DNA from: Pseudomonadota bacterium
GTDB taxonomy: Bacteria > Desulfobacterota > Desulfobacteria > Desulfobacterales > Desulfolunaceae
Assembly: GCA_018818835.1 (NCBI GenBank)
Contig: JAHIRD010000127.1
Span: forward strand, 1 to 64,000
Length of the DNA: 64,000 bases
Direction of reading: 5' to 3'
The notes beneath the pieces are model-generated. The model did no database searches and was not told the DNA's origin. It saw only the letters and a program-made list of their open reading frames with translations. This document shows, in pieces, positions 41,156 to 50,602 of the stretch; within the stretch, counting starts at the first letter, position 1; every line of letters starts with the position of its first letter. Both the position numbers and the translations under genes were made by a program.

Positions 41156-41449
41156 TTAGAAACGGAATCCAAGATCGGCTGTGGTCGTGAATCCGTCCAG
41201 CTTGATGTCCTGGCCGCCGTAAGACGGTTTAGCCCAGAGGTATCTTCCCTCAATGCCCAGAAACACATTCTCAGTAATGTTTAAATTAACACCCGCCCCG
41301 GCATGAAGCCCGTATGTGACCTCAGAAGAACCGGAGAAGTTGCCGAGATTGCCTTCCACATCCAGTTTTGTGAAATAAGATCCGATTCCAAACTCGGCAT
41401 AAGGCTCAATGGGCAGGAGCGGGAGAAAGATCTTGGCCGTGGCGATCAC
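41156..41449 (-). pseudogene. Outer-membrane beta-barrel protein, C-terminal part
   Basis: 97 residues that read as the last four strands of a small porin-like barrel: IEPYAEFGIGSYF, VTYGLHAGAGVNLNITENVFLGIEGRYLW and the terminal Phe-ending strand TTADLGFRF required for outer membrane insertion. No signal peptide or N-terminal strands; the GTG at 41449 overlaps the end of the peptidase-like gene. The 5' part appears to have been removed by a deletion whose junction is at about 41449-41455. Confidence 0.7.
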
Positions 41450-42093
41450 CGGTCATTGTGCATGGAGTCCACATAATAAATGGTTTCATTGTTTGAACTA
41501 TAACCGATCAGAGTCACATAATGTCCGAGGAACGGGATTGAACTATCAAGGTGTATCACAACAGGCATGTCTTTATTAAGGAGGTGTTCACGGATATATG
41601 TGAGTCTTGCCCGTCTGATCTCGATGTCTTCGATGAGGGTATGGGACGAACACACATAAACATCATAGAGGGGGGCATTGTCATCTTTGGAATAGTAAAG
41701 ATTGGCAACCCTTTCAAGATATGACCAGCTGGACCCCGTGTCATCGGGCTGAATAAACGAACCAAACGACGTATCGTCGATATACATCAATGGACTTGTG
41801 CTGGTGATGACAGGGATCTCGATGAGGTCAGCAGCCCAGTCATTTTCGGGAAGATTTTTAGAGTCATATAAACCGTAATCTCCATAATAGCTGATGATAT
41901 GGTACAATGCGGCCGGACCGCAATACCCAGAACCATCGATAGGAGCCACCCAGGACCATTGTGCCGTTTTTTCGTAAGGCTGTTGAATAACAGAAATTCC
42001 TGAGCTGCTTTTGCTATTTCCATTTGAGCCGCAGGCAAAAAGCGTTAAGATGACGATAACACATGCTAAAAAACATGATGATTTTGTTTTCAT
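41446..42093 (-). CDS. C39-like lipoprotein peptidase, probably 3'-truncated
   Basis: 215 residues. A lipoprotein signal (VIVILTLFACGSNG, lipobox Cys21) precedes a papain-like C39 fold: nucleophile Cys in DGSGYCGPAALYHIISYYG and catalytic His in LGHYVTLIGYSSNNETIYYVDS. The frame stops just after YVDSMHNDR, where related proteins continue; there it meets the decapitated barrel gene, so the 3' end is probably missing. Strong AGGGGG ribosome site. It might process or bind a secreted peptide; unproven. Confidence 0.7.
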   Translation of the reverse strand: MKTKSSCFLACVIVILTLFACGSNGNSKSSSGISVIQQPYEKTAQWSWVAPIDGSGYCGPAALYHIISYYGDYGLYDSKNLPENDWAADLIEIPVITSTSPLMYIDDTSFGSFIQPDDTGSSWSYLERVANLYYSKDDNAPLYDVYVCSSHTLIEDIEIRRARLTYIREHLLNKDMPVVIHLDSSIPFLGHYVTLIGYSSNNETIYYVDSMHNDR

Positions 42094-42825
42094 AAATTCC
42101 CCCTTATAGATGATTATGTGCCAACGATTTATCTTTCTGATAGAGCATGTTTTATGCCTGCATCACTGCACATGATATTTTATATTTTTTCATTGTGATT
42201 AGAGGGGTATATGAAACATGGTATCCAATTGGAGAGGTCCATCAGTCAGAAAAAAAGTGTTTCACGCAACAGAAACGTTGCGTCCCAACTACATGTAACA
42301 CATCTCCACCTAACATTTATTTTTTCAATGGGTTTATCTGACCAATAAGTAACTGTATATGCGCAATAATCAGAATCAAGGCATGGCCGGATGAAACGAG
42401 GCATGCAACGTGCAAGTTAACAATATTCAACGACAATGTTCAAATATTTAGGCAATGTCTGAGTTTATATTATCGTCCGGTTGGACTCAACGTTAGCGTA
42501 CTATTATGTTCACTTTCCATGAAAAGTGCTTTTGCTCCTTGGTCTTGGAATGACTGGTCTTGCTGCTTTCAAAAGAGCGAAAACCAAAAACAGGGGGTAG
42601 GAGGCGATACGTCTATGTCACTATCTGATGGGTGACGAATCAAAGAATTAAACCGATAAACATCTGAGATTAAAGGTAATTGAGCGTTTCTGCTCAACTG
42701 CCTTTTCTCGTTTAATGGATAGGGAGCGGACCTTCCGTCGTCGCCTTTGGCTATGGCGTGACACGTGATAAAATTCCATAACAAGAACATTAACAATATA
42801 ATCGACATATAATAAAACAATTACA
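42094..42825. other. Intergenic region; one weak small secreted-protein candidate
   Basis: No firm gene. A minus-strand frame 42569-42820 begins with a plausible signal peptide (MSIILLMFLLWNFITCHAIA) but the remainder has no recognisable features. A perfect hairpin ACGCAAC/GTTGCGT (42264-42283) is present. Base composition is AT-rich. Confidence 0.35.
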
Positions 42826-42855
42826 TTGACAAATAGACATATCTATTTGTAAAAT
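42826..42855 (+). promoter_or_regulatory. Promoter with palindromic operator ahead of fic
   Basis: TTGACA (42826-42831) and TAAAAT (42850-42855) are 18 bp apart. A perfect inverted repeat, ACAAATAGA (42829-42837) and TCTATTTGT (42842-42850) around CATA, fills the spacer. A protein bound there would block polymerase. The Fic protein has a C-terminal winged-helix segment and may repress itself. Confidence 0.72.
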
Positions 42856-42886
42856 ATAATATGGTCAAAACATAATTGAGGTTAAT

Positions 42887-44050
42887 ATGAATAAATTTCA
42901 GCATATTGCATTCTCTAAACGATGGAACATCACGCCAGAAATATCTTACATTTTAGGCCAATGTAAAACGCTAACCCGCGCAATATCAGATACACCGATT
43001 CAGCCCGAATACCATCAGAGGCTTTTAAACTTATCTTTAATCAAAGGAGCCCAGGCCACAACAGCCATTGAGGGGAACACTCTCAGCCATGAAGAAATTC
43101 AAAAAATACAGTCCGGGGAAAAACTTCCTCCAAGCAAGGAATATCAAGAAATAGAGGTTAAAAATATCCTTGATGCGTTTAATAAATTTTTAAATGATGT
43201 CACAGTTAAAAACAGCATTCAATACATCACACCGTCGCTTATCAAGGATATGCATAAGTTGATTGGCGTTAATCTTGGGAAACACCTTGACGCAATACCA
43301 GGGCAGTTCCGGGAAGACTCACGGATCGTAGGTTCATACAGGTGCCCTGACCACAGAGATATCAAGGAGTACATGACATCCCTGTGCCAATGGCTGGTCA
43401 AAGAATTTAATTTTGGGAAAGATAACAGCTTTAAAACAACCGTCATTCAGGCCATTGTAACCCACATCTATATTGAATGGATACATCCATTCGGAGACGG
43501 AAATGGAAGGACAGGCAGGCTGGCAGAATTTTATATTTTACTTAGATCAGGGCTTCCCAATATAGCAACACACATCCTGTCAAATTATTACAATCTAACC
43601 CGCCCGGAATACTACAGGCAACTCGAAAACGCCCGGGTAAAAAACGATCTTACAGAGTTCATCCATTATGCCGTACTTGGGTTCAGGGATGGCTTGAACG
43701 AGACCCTGGGAAGTATTAGAAAGAGCCAGTTTGATATACACTGGAAATATTTTATTTATGAAACGTTCAAAAACGTCGCTTACCGGAAAAAGGACGCATT
43801 CAAACGGAAACGAGATCTGATGCTTGACTTTCCAATTCATTCGGAATTACGCCTCGAAGATATTGAAGAAATATCACCAGCGATTGCAAGGCACTATGTA
43901 AAGATAACTGAAGTCACCCTTAAGAGAGACTTGAAAGAGTTGGTCGAAATGGGGTTATTGATTAAAAACCGGGGAACATACAGAGCCAACACAGAGATTT
44001 TGAAAGCATTCACGCCAGTAAAGCGGCCAGATCCAGACTTGAATTATTGA
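42887..44050 (+). CDS. Fic family protein with C-terminal winged helix
   Basis: 387 residues. The N-terminal inhibitory motif is TTAIEGN (residues ~60-66, the S/TxxxE(G/N) form that blocks ATP), the Fic active site is HPFGDGNGRTGRLAEF (residues ~200-215) and the C-terminal ~90 residues resemble a winged-helix unit (ITEVTLKRDLKELVEMGLLIKNRGTYRAN). Such proteins AMPylate target proteins; having the inhibitory helix in the same chain makes this a self-inhibited class. A GAGG ribosome site precedes the ATG. Its 3' end overlaps the convergent cstA gene by 7 bp. Confidence 0.92.
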   Translation: MNKFQHIAFSKRWNITPEISYILGQCKTLTRAISDTPIQPEYHQRLLNLSLIKGAQATTAIEGNTLSHEEIQKIQSGEKLPPSKEYQEIEVKNILDAFNKFLNDVTVKNSIQYITPSLIKDMHKLIGVNLGKHLDAIPGQFREDSRIVGSYRCPDHRDIKEYMTSLCQWLVKEFNFGKDNSFKTTVIQAIVTHIYIEWIHPFGDGNGRTGRLAEFYILLRSGLPNIATHILSNYYNLTRPEYYRQLENARVKNDLTEFIHYAVLGFRDGLNETLGSIRKSQFDIHWKYFIYETFKNVAYRKKDAFKRKRDLMLDFPIHSELRLEDIEEISPAIARHYVKITEVTLKRDLKELVEMGLLIKNRGTYRANTEILKAFTPVKRPDPDLNY

Positions 44051-45486
44051 GATCCGTTTTTTCTTTCCGTATTAGTGGTTTCCTGAGTCACGTCAGCTGA
44101 TGCATATAAAAGAAACAAAAGAAGCACAACGACCCCAATGACAGCACCTGCGATGTTTGAGAACTTCTCGGGCAGGTTCAAACCGATTTTGGCCTGAAGA
44201 ATAAACGATGCATCAACGGCCGTCATAAACGTGGCAGGCAGTGAGCATATCCAGTGAAACTTTTTATTCTTGGCAAGGAAGATGGCCGCCGCCCATAGCA
44301 CAAGCATGGAGAGCATCTGGTTTGACCATCCAAAATATCTCCAGACAATATTAAAATCAACCTGAGTGATCATAAACGCGACGATAAAAAGAGGCACTGA
44401 AATCAGAAGTCGTTTGCCTGCCTCTGACTGATCAATCCGGAAGGTTTCCGAAATAATAAGCCGGGTGCTTCTAAACGCCGTATCACCGCTGGATATGGGC
44501 AGAATAACAACGCCCATAATGGCCAAAAACCCGCCGAAGGGACCCAAAAGGCTTGTACACACCTCATTGACAACGGTTGAGGGGGAACCGGATAAAATAA
44601 CGGCATTCAGCGCTTCCGGGCTGTTATAAAAAGACAGGCCGGCCGACGCCCAGATCAGAGCAATGATTCCTTCGGCGATCATGGCCCCATAAAAAACCAA
44701 TCGCCCCTTATTTTCATTTCGGATGCACCGGGCCATGAGCGGCGACTGGGTTGAGTGGAATCCGCTGATGGCACCACAGGAAAGTGTGATGAACAGAAGC
44801 GGCCAGATCGGCTTATGGTTAGGATTTGTATTGGTGAAAAAATCAAGGTTGGGAAGAATGTCATACCCATGAAAGACCAGGCCGCCCATCACGCCGAAAC
44901 TCATGAAAATCAAAAGCGCACCAAAAAGGGGATAGAGTCTTCCGATGATTTGATCAATGGGCAGGATCGTTGCAAGAAAATAATAGATAAAAATGCCTGC
45001 GACAAATATCTGAACATGCCATCCGGTCAGGTTGTTCAAAAGTTTTGCCGGTCCTAAAATAAAAACGACGCCCACAAGCATCAGAAGGAGGACTGAAAAA
45101 ACCCGCATGATATAACGCGCCGGCATGCCCATAAAAGACCCGACGACTTCGGGAATGCTTTTGCCCCCATCTCTGACCGAGAGCATGCCGCTGAAATAGT
45201 CATGAACACCCCCGGCAAAGATAGACCCTATCACGATCCACAACAGGGCCACAGGCCCGTACAACGCGGCAAGAATGGGGCCGAATATCGGGCCTAATCC
45301 TGCAATATCAAGGAGTTGAATGAAGAAGACCTTCCAGGTCGGAAGGGATATATAATCCACACCATCTTCCAGGGTATGACAGGGTGTCGGCCTTGCCTCA
45401 TCCACACCGAAAACCTTTTCCACAAGCACACCATACGTAAAATACCCCAGAATCAGCAGGGCCACACACCCTGAAAAAAACAGCAT
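44044..45486 (-). CDS. cstA: Carbon starvation protein A (CstA) family transporter
   Basis: 480 residues with about 12 membrane helices. Family marks: LLDIAGLGPIFGPILAALYGPVALLWIVIG, GGVHDYFSGMLSVRDGGKSIPEVVG, STQSPLMARCIRNENKGR and LPISSGDTAFRSTRLIISE. CstA proteins import peptides or pyruvate under carbon limitation. It is shorter than E. coli CstA (~700), as is common in anaerobes. GGAGACG ribosome site. No two-component regulator (BtsSR-like) gene is adjacent. Confidence 0.92.
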   Translation of the reverse strand: MLFFSGCVALLILGYFTYGVLVEKVFGVDEARPTPCHTLEDGVDYISLPTWKVFFIQLLDIAGLGPIFGPILAALYGPVALLWIVIGSIFAGGVHDYFSGMLSVRDGGKSIPEVVGSFMGMPARYIMRVFSVLLLMLVGVVFILGPAKLLNNLTGWHVQIFVAGIFIYYFLATILPIDQIIGRLYPLFGALLIFMSFGVMGGLVFHGYDILPNLDFFTNTNPNHKPIWPLLFITLSCGAISGFHSTQSPLMARCIRNENKGRLVFYGAMIAEGIIALIWASAGLSFYNSPEALNAVILSGSPSTVVNEVCTSLLGPFGGFLAIMGVVILPISSGDTAFRSTRLIISETFRIDQSEAGKRLLISVPLFIVAFMITQVDFNIVWRYFGWSNQMLSMLVLWAAAIFLAKNKKFHWICSLPATFMTAVDASFILQAKIGLNLPEKFSNIAGAVIGVVVLLLFLLYASADVTQETTNTERKNGSQ

Positions 45487-46049
45487 GGCACGTCTCCATT
45501 GTTAAAATAACGTTTCGATTGGGTTTTGCCTCTGGCGGCCAGCATTTTTAAGCTTGTCTCAGCGACGTGAGGGACTCGACCGCGGCATGCGTTAAAACTT
45601 GGCTCTACTTTGTGCTCGTTCCCAGGCTCCGCCTGGGAACGCTTTCTGGGAGGCTCCGCCTCCGATATTCGCATGTATCAGAGCGTTTTTATCCACACGA
45701 TGCCCCTTGAGTTCATGAATACACAGGCTTATCCCCAGTATCATCTTTTTTGTTTGGGGCCGATCATTCAAGGCGGAGCCTGGGAACGAGAGGGGAGCCT
45801 CACAGGCTCTGGTGTTTCACAAGGGGGCAAGAGCGCCCATTTTTTTCGGCCATTGCGCCCTTTAAACAGCGACTTTTCGTTATGGGCATGGTGCCAGAGC
45901 CCCACACTCCGATGGGGCAGACTCTTTCGAGGGGCCAAAGCGCCTCATTCATCCCCCTCATGTGTTCCCAACCCATTTGTCCAGCTTTTTAAAAGCTGGC
46001 CCCCGGAGGGCCGCCGGAGGCTTATCCTTGATTCAATCGGAATAGATAA
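45487..46049. repeat. Repeat-rich intergenic region with GTTCCCAGGC palindromes
   Basis: No gene. CGTTCCCAGGCTCCGCCTGG (from 45619) forms a palindrome, and its inverted counterpart GGCGGAGCCTGGGAACGAG is at 45772-45790. A segment at 45546-45573 (TTTTTAAGCTTGTCTCAGCG) and one at 46003-46021 (GGAGGGCCGCCGGAGGC) recur in modified form at 49351-49376 and 49386-49408, so similar repeats bound both sides of the 46-49 kb gene group. Confidence 0.6.
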
Positions 46050-46928
46050 TTACTGATCAAAATAGTCCAACGTGGCCTTGACCGAATGGATCCCGACTGA
46101 AATGGTCGAGCCGTCCTCTCTTTTGCCATGGAGGACAAATTCGCTCAAACCGATGTGGTTGTTTCTCCCCCAGTCGTAGGTGTAGCCGAGGCGGGTCCAG
46201 GGATAGGGGTTTGAATCCGGGGTGTAGGAGTAGAGGGTTTGATTGTCGAACCATGATGTATAGGTCATGAACACACCGTCGTCAGGCCCGGCCGTTGCCA
46301 TCACCGTGTTGTCGGGATCGATAAGCCTGAACGAATCCGTGGGAAAGTCGGTTTCACATTCCCTGTCCGAAATCTCCGTGTCGGGACAGGGGCGGAAAAG
46401 ATCCTCCGGAGAAACCCACATCTCCAGCATGTAGGTGTATTCCCCGGGATCTCCATCAACCGCCGCTTCGGGGGGCAAACCCAGTAACTGGGCCATGCGT
46501 AAGGGGGCAGGCTGGGTGTTCGCGAAGAACTGTTTGATCTCCGGCACCACCGTCACCCAGGAATCGTATCTGTACGTCGGACATTCACCCCCTTCGATAC
46601 ACGAGGTATTGCCGGTGCAGCCGTCAGGATCATCACACCTATAATAGTCTCCCGCATCGCCCAGCCAGGTGACCACCAACAGACGCGACCCCACCACGCC
46701 GTTTTCCCAGATAAGATCGGGATTCTCAACAGTGATCGGTGTGAGGAGGTGTGATATCTCGGAGGCCGTGGCCATGCGGGCATCGTCAACGGCACGGATA
46801 TAAAGGGCCTGGAGGCTGGCCGGGTCCGGATCGGGTGGTATTGATGAAGGAGGGTCCTCGCCGCAGGCGGCAAGCAGCCAGAGGAGTAAAAGCAATGATA
46901 AGGTGATTCGATGTTTCAGAAATCTCAT
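46050..46928 (-). CDS. Hypothetical secreted lipoprotein
   Basis: 292 residues from ATG 46928 (AAAGGA site upstream; the longer start at 46949 lies ahead of that site). Lipobox: LLLLLWLLAACGEDPP, then a Pro/Asp-rich spacer. The mature part is rich in Cys (CDDPDGCTGNTSC, ECPTY, PCPDTEISDRECE), suggesting disulfides, and in aromatic residues (RLGYTYDWGRNNHIGLSEFVLHG). No family recognised. The neighbouring secreted phosphatase and this gene may form a surface-protein cluster. Confidence 0.65.
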   Translation of the reverse strand: MRFLKHRITLSLLLLLWLLAACGEDPPSSIPPDPDPASLQALYIRAVDDARMATASEISHLLTPITVENPDLIWENGVVGSRLLVVTWLGDAGDYYRCDDPDGCTGNTSCIEGGECPTYRYDSWVTVVPEIKQFFANTQPAPLRMAQLLGLPPEAAVDGDPGEYTYMLEMWVSPEDLFRPCPDTEISDRECETDFPTDSFRLIDPDNTVMATAGPDDGVFMTYTSWFDNQTLYSYTPDSNPYPWTRLGYTYDWGRNNHIGLSEFVLHGKREDGSTISVGIHSVKATLDYFDQ

Positions 46929-46970
46929 TTCATTGATCCTTTCATTCACGATAAAGATATGTTCTTAACC

Positions 46971-47345
46971 TTATTCTTCCGGATACAGTGTCGCCAGTTT
47001 CGCAATCATTCCGGGACTCAATTGCTTGATAAGCTCCGCATTGTACGATCCCGTCAGCATGGGCTTGATGATTGAATCATTGGACGACATGGCTTGTGTT
47101 TTTGATGCGTTTATCATGAAGAAACGCGTCAAGGCCTGATCCTGAGGGCCTTCTACCGATTCATGCCAAGCAACTGAGCAATAAGGATGGCATCGGATGA
47201 CACGTTTAAAGTCATCATGAGTTGGGCGTGATAGTTGCCTGGAATGGGTTTGTTCACGTGGCTCATGCATACCCATCTCATGAAATGGATCCGTTTCCTT
47301 TTGTATGGTGTATGAGGCTGTTTCGCTGAAGGATTTTCCTGTCAC
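46971..47345 (-). CDS. Hypothetical protein, possibly a remnant
   Basis: 124 residues with no signal peptide. The C-terminal part (FFMINASKTQAMSSNDSIIKPMLTGSYNAELIKQLSPGMIAKLATLYPEE) is the most protein-like; the N-terminal half is polar and irregular. The start is not supported by a good ribosome site. It could be the 3' portion of a longer secreted protein gene located just upstream of the lipoprotein gene on the same strand. Confidence 0.35.
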   Translation of the reverse strand: MTGKSFSETASYTIQKETDPFHEMGMHEPREQTHSRQLSRPTHDDFKRVIRCHPYCSVAWHESVEGPQDQALTRFFMINASKTQAMSSNDSIIKPMLTGSYNAELIKQLSPGMIAKLATLYPEE

Positions 47346-47856
47346 GATAATCAGAGTATGATCATCAACGAGAACGTTTTATCGTTTTAGAAATAGTCCG
47401 GCGAGCACGTTATAAGTAAGTAATAATTATACAGCCCTGACCTTTTTATGTCAAGGTGGGACATGGGGTGATCCATTGATACAGACATGACACTCTTTAC
47501 GTGATCATTCAACTTAGGGCCACGGGAAAAAATAAAATCATCAGCCTCTCAGATGACGTTGCTTTAGAAGGTAGCATCTGCTATTATTGTGAATTACAAA
47601 CATCAGAAAAAATAGTTGATTCAGCCATCCACCTCCCGAGAAGCATAAATCGTTCTGATAACATTTTGACCTCCGCCCATCGTTGAAATATTTTTGTATT
47701 GTTCATGGCGCATTATCGAGGACCCTCAACCGAAAAGCATCATGAGGGGTTGTGACTTTGAAACATACGACATGTCGTAATATCTCTTTAACTGAACAAT
47801 TGATGAGATTCATAACTTCGAGACATTGATAAGCAAATATGATGAAAAGGTGATTT
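47346..47856. other. Intergenic region without recognised gene
   Basis: The only frame (47501-47686) has no ribosome site and no family match. The final ~100 bp before 47857 are AT-rich and probably contain the promoter of the secreted phosphatase gene; no confident boxes were found. Confidence 0.4.
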
Positions 47857-49121
47857 ATGAATAAATACCCCAAACAAACACCGTTCTATTCAGTCATGTT
47901 AATCGTCATGATTATTTTCTCTTTGCCGATACCGCCATATACGCTCTTGAACCCATGACCCATGTGCAGACCGATAACAATTACCCTGACATGGCGGGCA
48001 TCTGGTCCATACAGCCCTTTGCCCTTCTCAACCAGATCACCTTACCCATCTATGGGACGGATACCCGTTATGAGGCCTACAGCTACCCAATCAATGCAGC
48101 CTATGGTCCGGGATCACTGCCTGACGGAGTTGTTGCGCCGGCGGAATACTGCCCTGATTGCCAGGGGCTTGATTTCGACGACACGGTAGGCGACAATGTT
48201 GACCTGGTAGCCGGTATCATCACGGCAAACGATCCGGGTTTTTATGTTTTTTCCGCACCCTGGGAAACCGTCCATGCCCTGATGGAAACAATCAATCAGC
48301 AAGAGAATTATACCCTGAATCTTTCCACGAGCTATATGGGTCCGAACATGGTTTATGCCATCGTCATTACGCCGTCGGGAGACGCCAGTTTATCCATCTA
48401 CGACAGTAATCTGAAACCGCCTTCCACATACCCTGAACTGCCCTTACCGGTTGCGAGCGCTCCATGCGTACATGATCTGCAACCTTATTTCAATACTTCA
48501 CGGACCGGAGGACTTAATGGCGTCGTCATTCCGGGGACCATCAACACCAACGAGAGAATTTACATTATTCGGCACGCAGAAGCGCATCCTGATCCGACAA
48601 ACCATTTTGAAGATGGCAACTTTGTGGGTGCAGGGCTATGGCGTGCACTGGACCTTGCCCATGCCCTGAGCGGTAAAATAAGTCCCAATATGGTGTATTC
48701 CATCGACCCCTCCCAGTGGTTCTATACAGGTCATTTCAATGCGTCGTACGTCAGGCCTTCATTAACAATCATGCCCTATGCTATCGCCAATAATCTGCCC
48801 TATTATCTTGTATCGAGCTTCCATCTGGGGGATCCGAACCAAGCCCAGCTCGCCAGTGACTTTTTCTTCACCGGCGGCACGTTCTCCAATCAAACCATTC
48901 TGCTGGCCTGGGAATCTTCACGAATTAAACCCATGATCAATGCTCTCCTCAACAGTTATGGTGGCGCCGACCTCCCGCTTCCTCCCACCGCATGGCCGAG
49001 CAAAGACTACGACACCATCTGGACCGTGACCCTTGACGCCATGGGTAACGTGACGGTGGATAACGATCTGTGCGAAGGCATAGATTCCGAGAGTCTGCCT
49101 GAAATGGCGCCTCAATTTTGA
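47857..49121 (+). pseudogene. Secreted histidine-phosphatase-like protein, frameshift in signal peptide
   Basis: An AAAAGGTGA ribosome site precedes ATG 47857, which encodes a signal peptide MNKYPKQTPFYSVMLIVMII that runs into a stop at 47956. The continuing frame joins at about 47935 (...YALEPMTHVQTDN), where a signal-peptide cleavage site is expected, so one base has been lost near 47930-47940. The mature ~395 residues include ERIYIIRHAEAHPDP (RH motif of histidine phosphatases), VYSIDPSQWFYTGHF and a late LLAWESSRI. The phosphatase domain begins around residue 200 of the mature part. Whether the indel is real or a sequencing error cannot be told. Confidence 0.72.
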
Positions 49122-49282
49122 TGGCGTCGTAAAAAGTCCAATATGCGGCGTTATAGTGTTTGACCGGACGTTCGACATACGACCAAGTATGCCTTCTCGC
49201 CCGGCCAAACACTATGCCTTGCCTATGGACCTTTTTCCATAGCCATCCATCTGTCGACTTCTTACGAGCGCCTCAATTTTGA
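49107..49282. mobile_element. Palindromic mobile repeat (family P) with 15-bp target duplication
   Basis: The element (49122-49267, ~146 bp) starts TGGCGTCGTAAAAAGTCC and ends GACTTCTTACGA, an imperfect terminal inverted repeat, with inner inverted GTGTTTGACCGG/CCGGCCAAACAC. It is bounded by perfect direct repeats GCGCCTCAATTTTGA at 49107-49121 and 49268-49282. The left copy encodes the last residues and stop of the phosphatase (APQF-stop), so the right copy is a duplicate made on insertion. No open frame: a MITE-like non-autonomous element. Confidence 0.85.
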
Positions 49283-49350
49283 CACGCTCAAAGACGGAAG
49301 GGTTAAGAGTAAAACCCTGGCCCTCCAGAGATTCATCTTTGTCCAGATTT

Positions 49351-49408
49351 TTAAAGCTTGTCCCAGCGAAGTGAGGGATCTGGTCCACCGGAAGGGCAGC
49401 CGGAGGCA
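49351..49408. repeat. Copy of repeat segments seen at 45.5-46.0 kb
   Basis: TTTTTAAAGCTTGTCCCAGC (from 49351) and CCGGAAGGGCAGCCGGAGGC (from 49389) are variants of sequences at 45546-45573 and 46003-46021. Here they are adjacent rather than 450 bp apart. Confidence 0.5.
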
Positions 49409-49476
49409 TTCATCGAAAGTTTATTAAAATGACAACGTCAAATTAATCGTCATTTATATTTTAGAGGTAGTCTACC

Positions 49477-50292
49477 GTGAAAAAAAAGATCGCTAAAACC
49501 CTGTGGCTTGTTTTGTTTTTGACGGCCGGTATCATTTTTATCGGAACGACCCATGCCGGGCCCACCCTGATGTTTCCTGCGGAAGCCAAATGGAAAAAAA
49601 TTCAGGGTCCACCTCAACGGATGTCCTCGGATCTGATCCGCATGAACGAGGCTGCCAAGACCAAATCGACCAAGGGAACATCCCCGGCCGGTGTGGACAC
49701 CATGGCGCGGTGGATCAGGCATGTGAACGGACTGCCCGAACTGGAAATCTGTCTGAAATCAACAGACCCCCAAGCCGTTCAAACGGCCCGTGAGTTCCTA
49801 AGCACTCTGGGCATGTCCATCACTTACGTGTCCATCACCTACGGACGGATTTACGGGACCCTGGACCTGGGCCGCTTGGATGAGATCCAACACACCCCCT
49901 ATCTGGCCACGGTGCATCCCAACTACCTGCCCATCTGCCGGTATGGCAGCGTGGATTCGGAAGGCGATGCAGCCATGGACACCCAGACGATACGGGACAC
50001 CTACGGGATTGACGGAAGCGGTGTGACCCTCGGAATCATCTCTGACAGTTTTGATGCAAGGGCAAGCGGCGACGTGGCCACATCCATCACAAACGGCGAT
50101 CTTCCGGGGCTGGGGAACCCCAATGGGTATGTGACACCGGTCGTTGTTCTTGAAGATGATCCCGACGGTGAGGATGAGGGACGGGCCATGTCGGAAATTA
50201 TTCATGACGTGGCCCCCGGAGCCATCCTGGTTTTTCATGCCGCGTTTCTGGGCGGACAGGCAGGATTGGCCGATCATAAGGACCCAGGTTGA
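49477..50292 (+). pseudogene. Subtilisin-like (S8) protease, truncated after the His motif
   Basis: 271 residues. A signal peptide (VLFLTAGIIFIGTTHAG) precedes an I9-like propeptide region and the start of a peptidase S8 domain: GIDGSGVTLGIISDSFDARASG (catalytic Asp region) and EGRAMSEIIHDVAPGA (catalytic His region). The frame ends soon after at LADHKDPG, before the substrate-binding and catalytic Ser segments. The downstream 300 bp hold no continuation, so the gene is truncated and inactive. GTG start with an AGAGGT site. Confidence 0.8.
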
Positions 50293-50567
50293 AGACGTTC
50301 TTTTCTTCCGTGCTATTTATTGATAGAACAATAGGTAAAGATTGTGAAGTGGCACTTGTGTCAAAAAACATGCTGATTGTGCCATGTGTTGAAAATACAA
50401 CTTGTTTTTATCTGGCCCTCATGTCAGTGAATCCCTGGCCGGGCGAATAGCCATTGTGCATCCTTGCCCCGAATTCGAATTTAAGTGTCCCCCTGAATTT
50501 ATAAAATCAATTCATCACAGGATTGACCAGAGCATCCGCATTAATCAGGATTTTTGGTAATTTCGGA
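50293..50567. other. Intergenic region with left 28-bp direct repeat
   Basis: No gene; unrelated to the truncated protease in front of it. A 28-bp sequence beginning CATCACAGGATTGACC occurs at 50513-50540 and again, perfectly, at 51252-51279, flanking the toxin-antitoxin pair in direct orientation. Confidence 0.65.
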
Positions 50568-50596
50568 TTGACGTAATATAGCATATTTGCTATATT
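50568..50596 (+). promoter_or_regulatory. Promoter with palindromic operator of the HigB/HigA-like module
   Basis: TTGACG (50568-50573) and TATATT (50591-50596) are 17 bp apart. A perfect inverted repeat, AATATAGCA (50575-50583) and TGCTATATT (50588-50596) around TATT, spans the spacer and the -10 box. This is the expected binding site for the Xre-type antitoxin. Confidence 0.8.
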
Positions 50597-50602
50597 TAAA
50601 TC

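Noticed and set aside
42569-42820. Small secreted protein on the minus strand
   Set aside because: Plausible signal peptide only; the mature part looks random and no family was recognised, so it is mentioned only in the intergenic entry.
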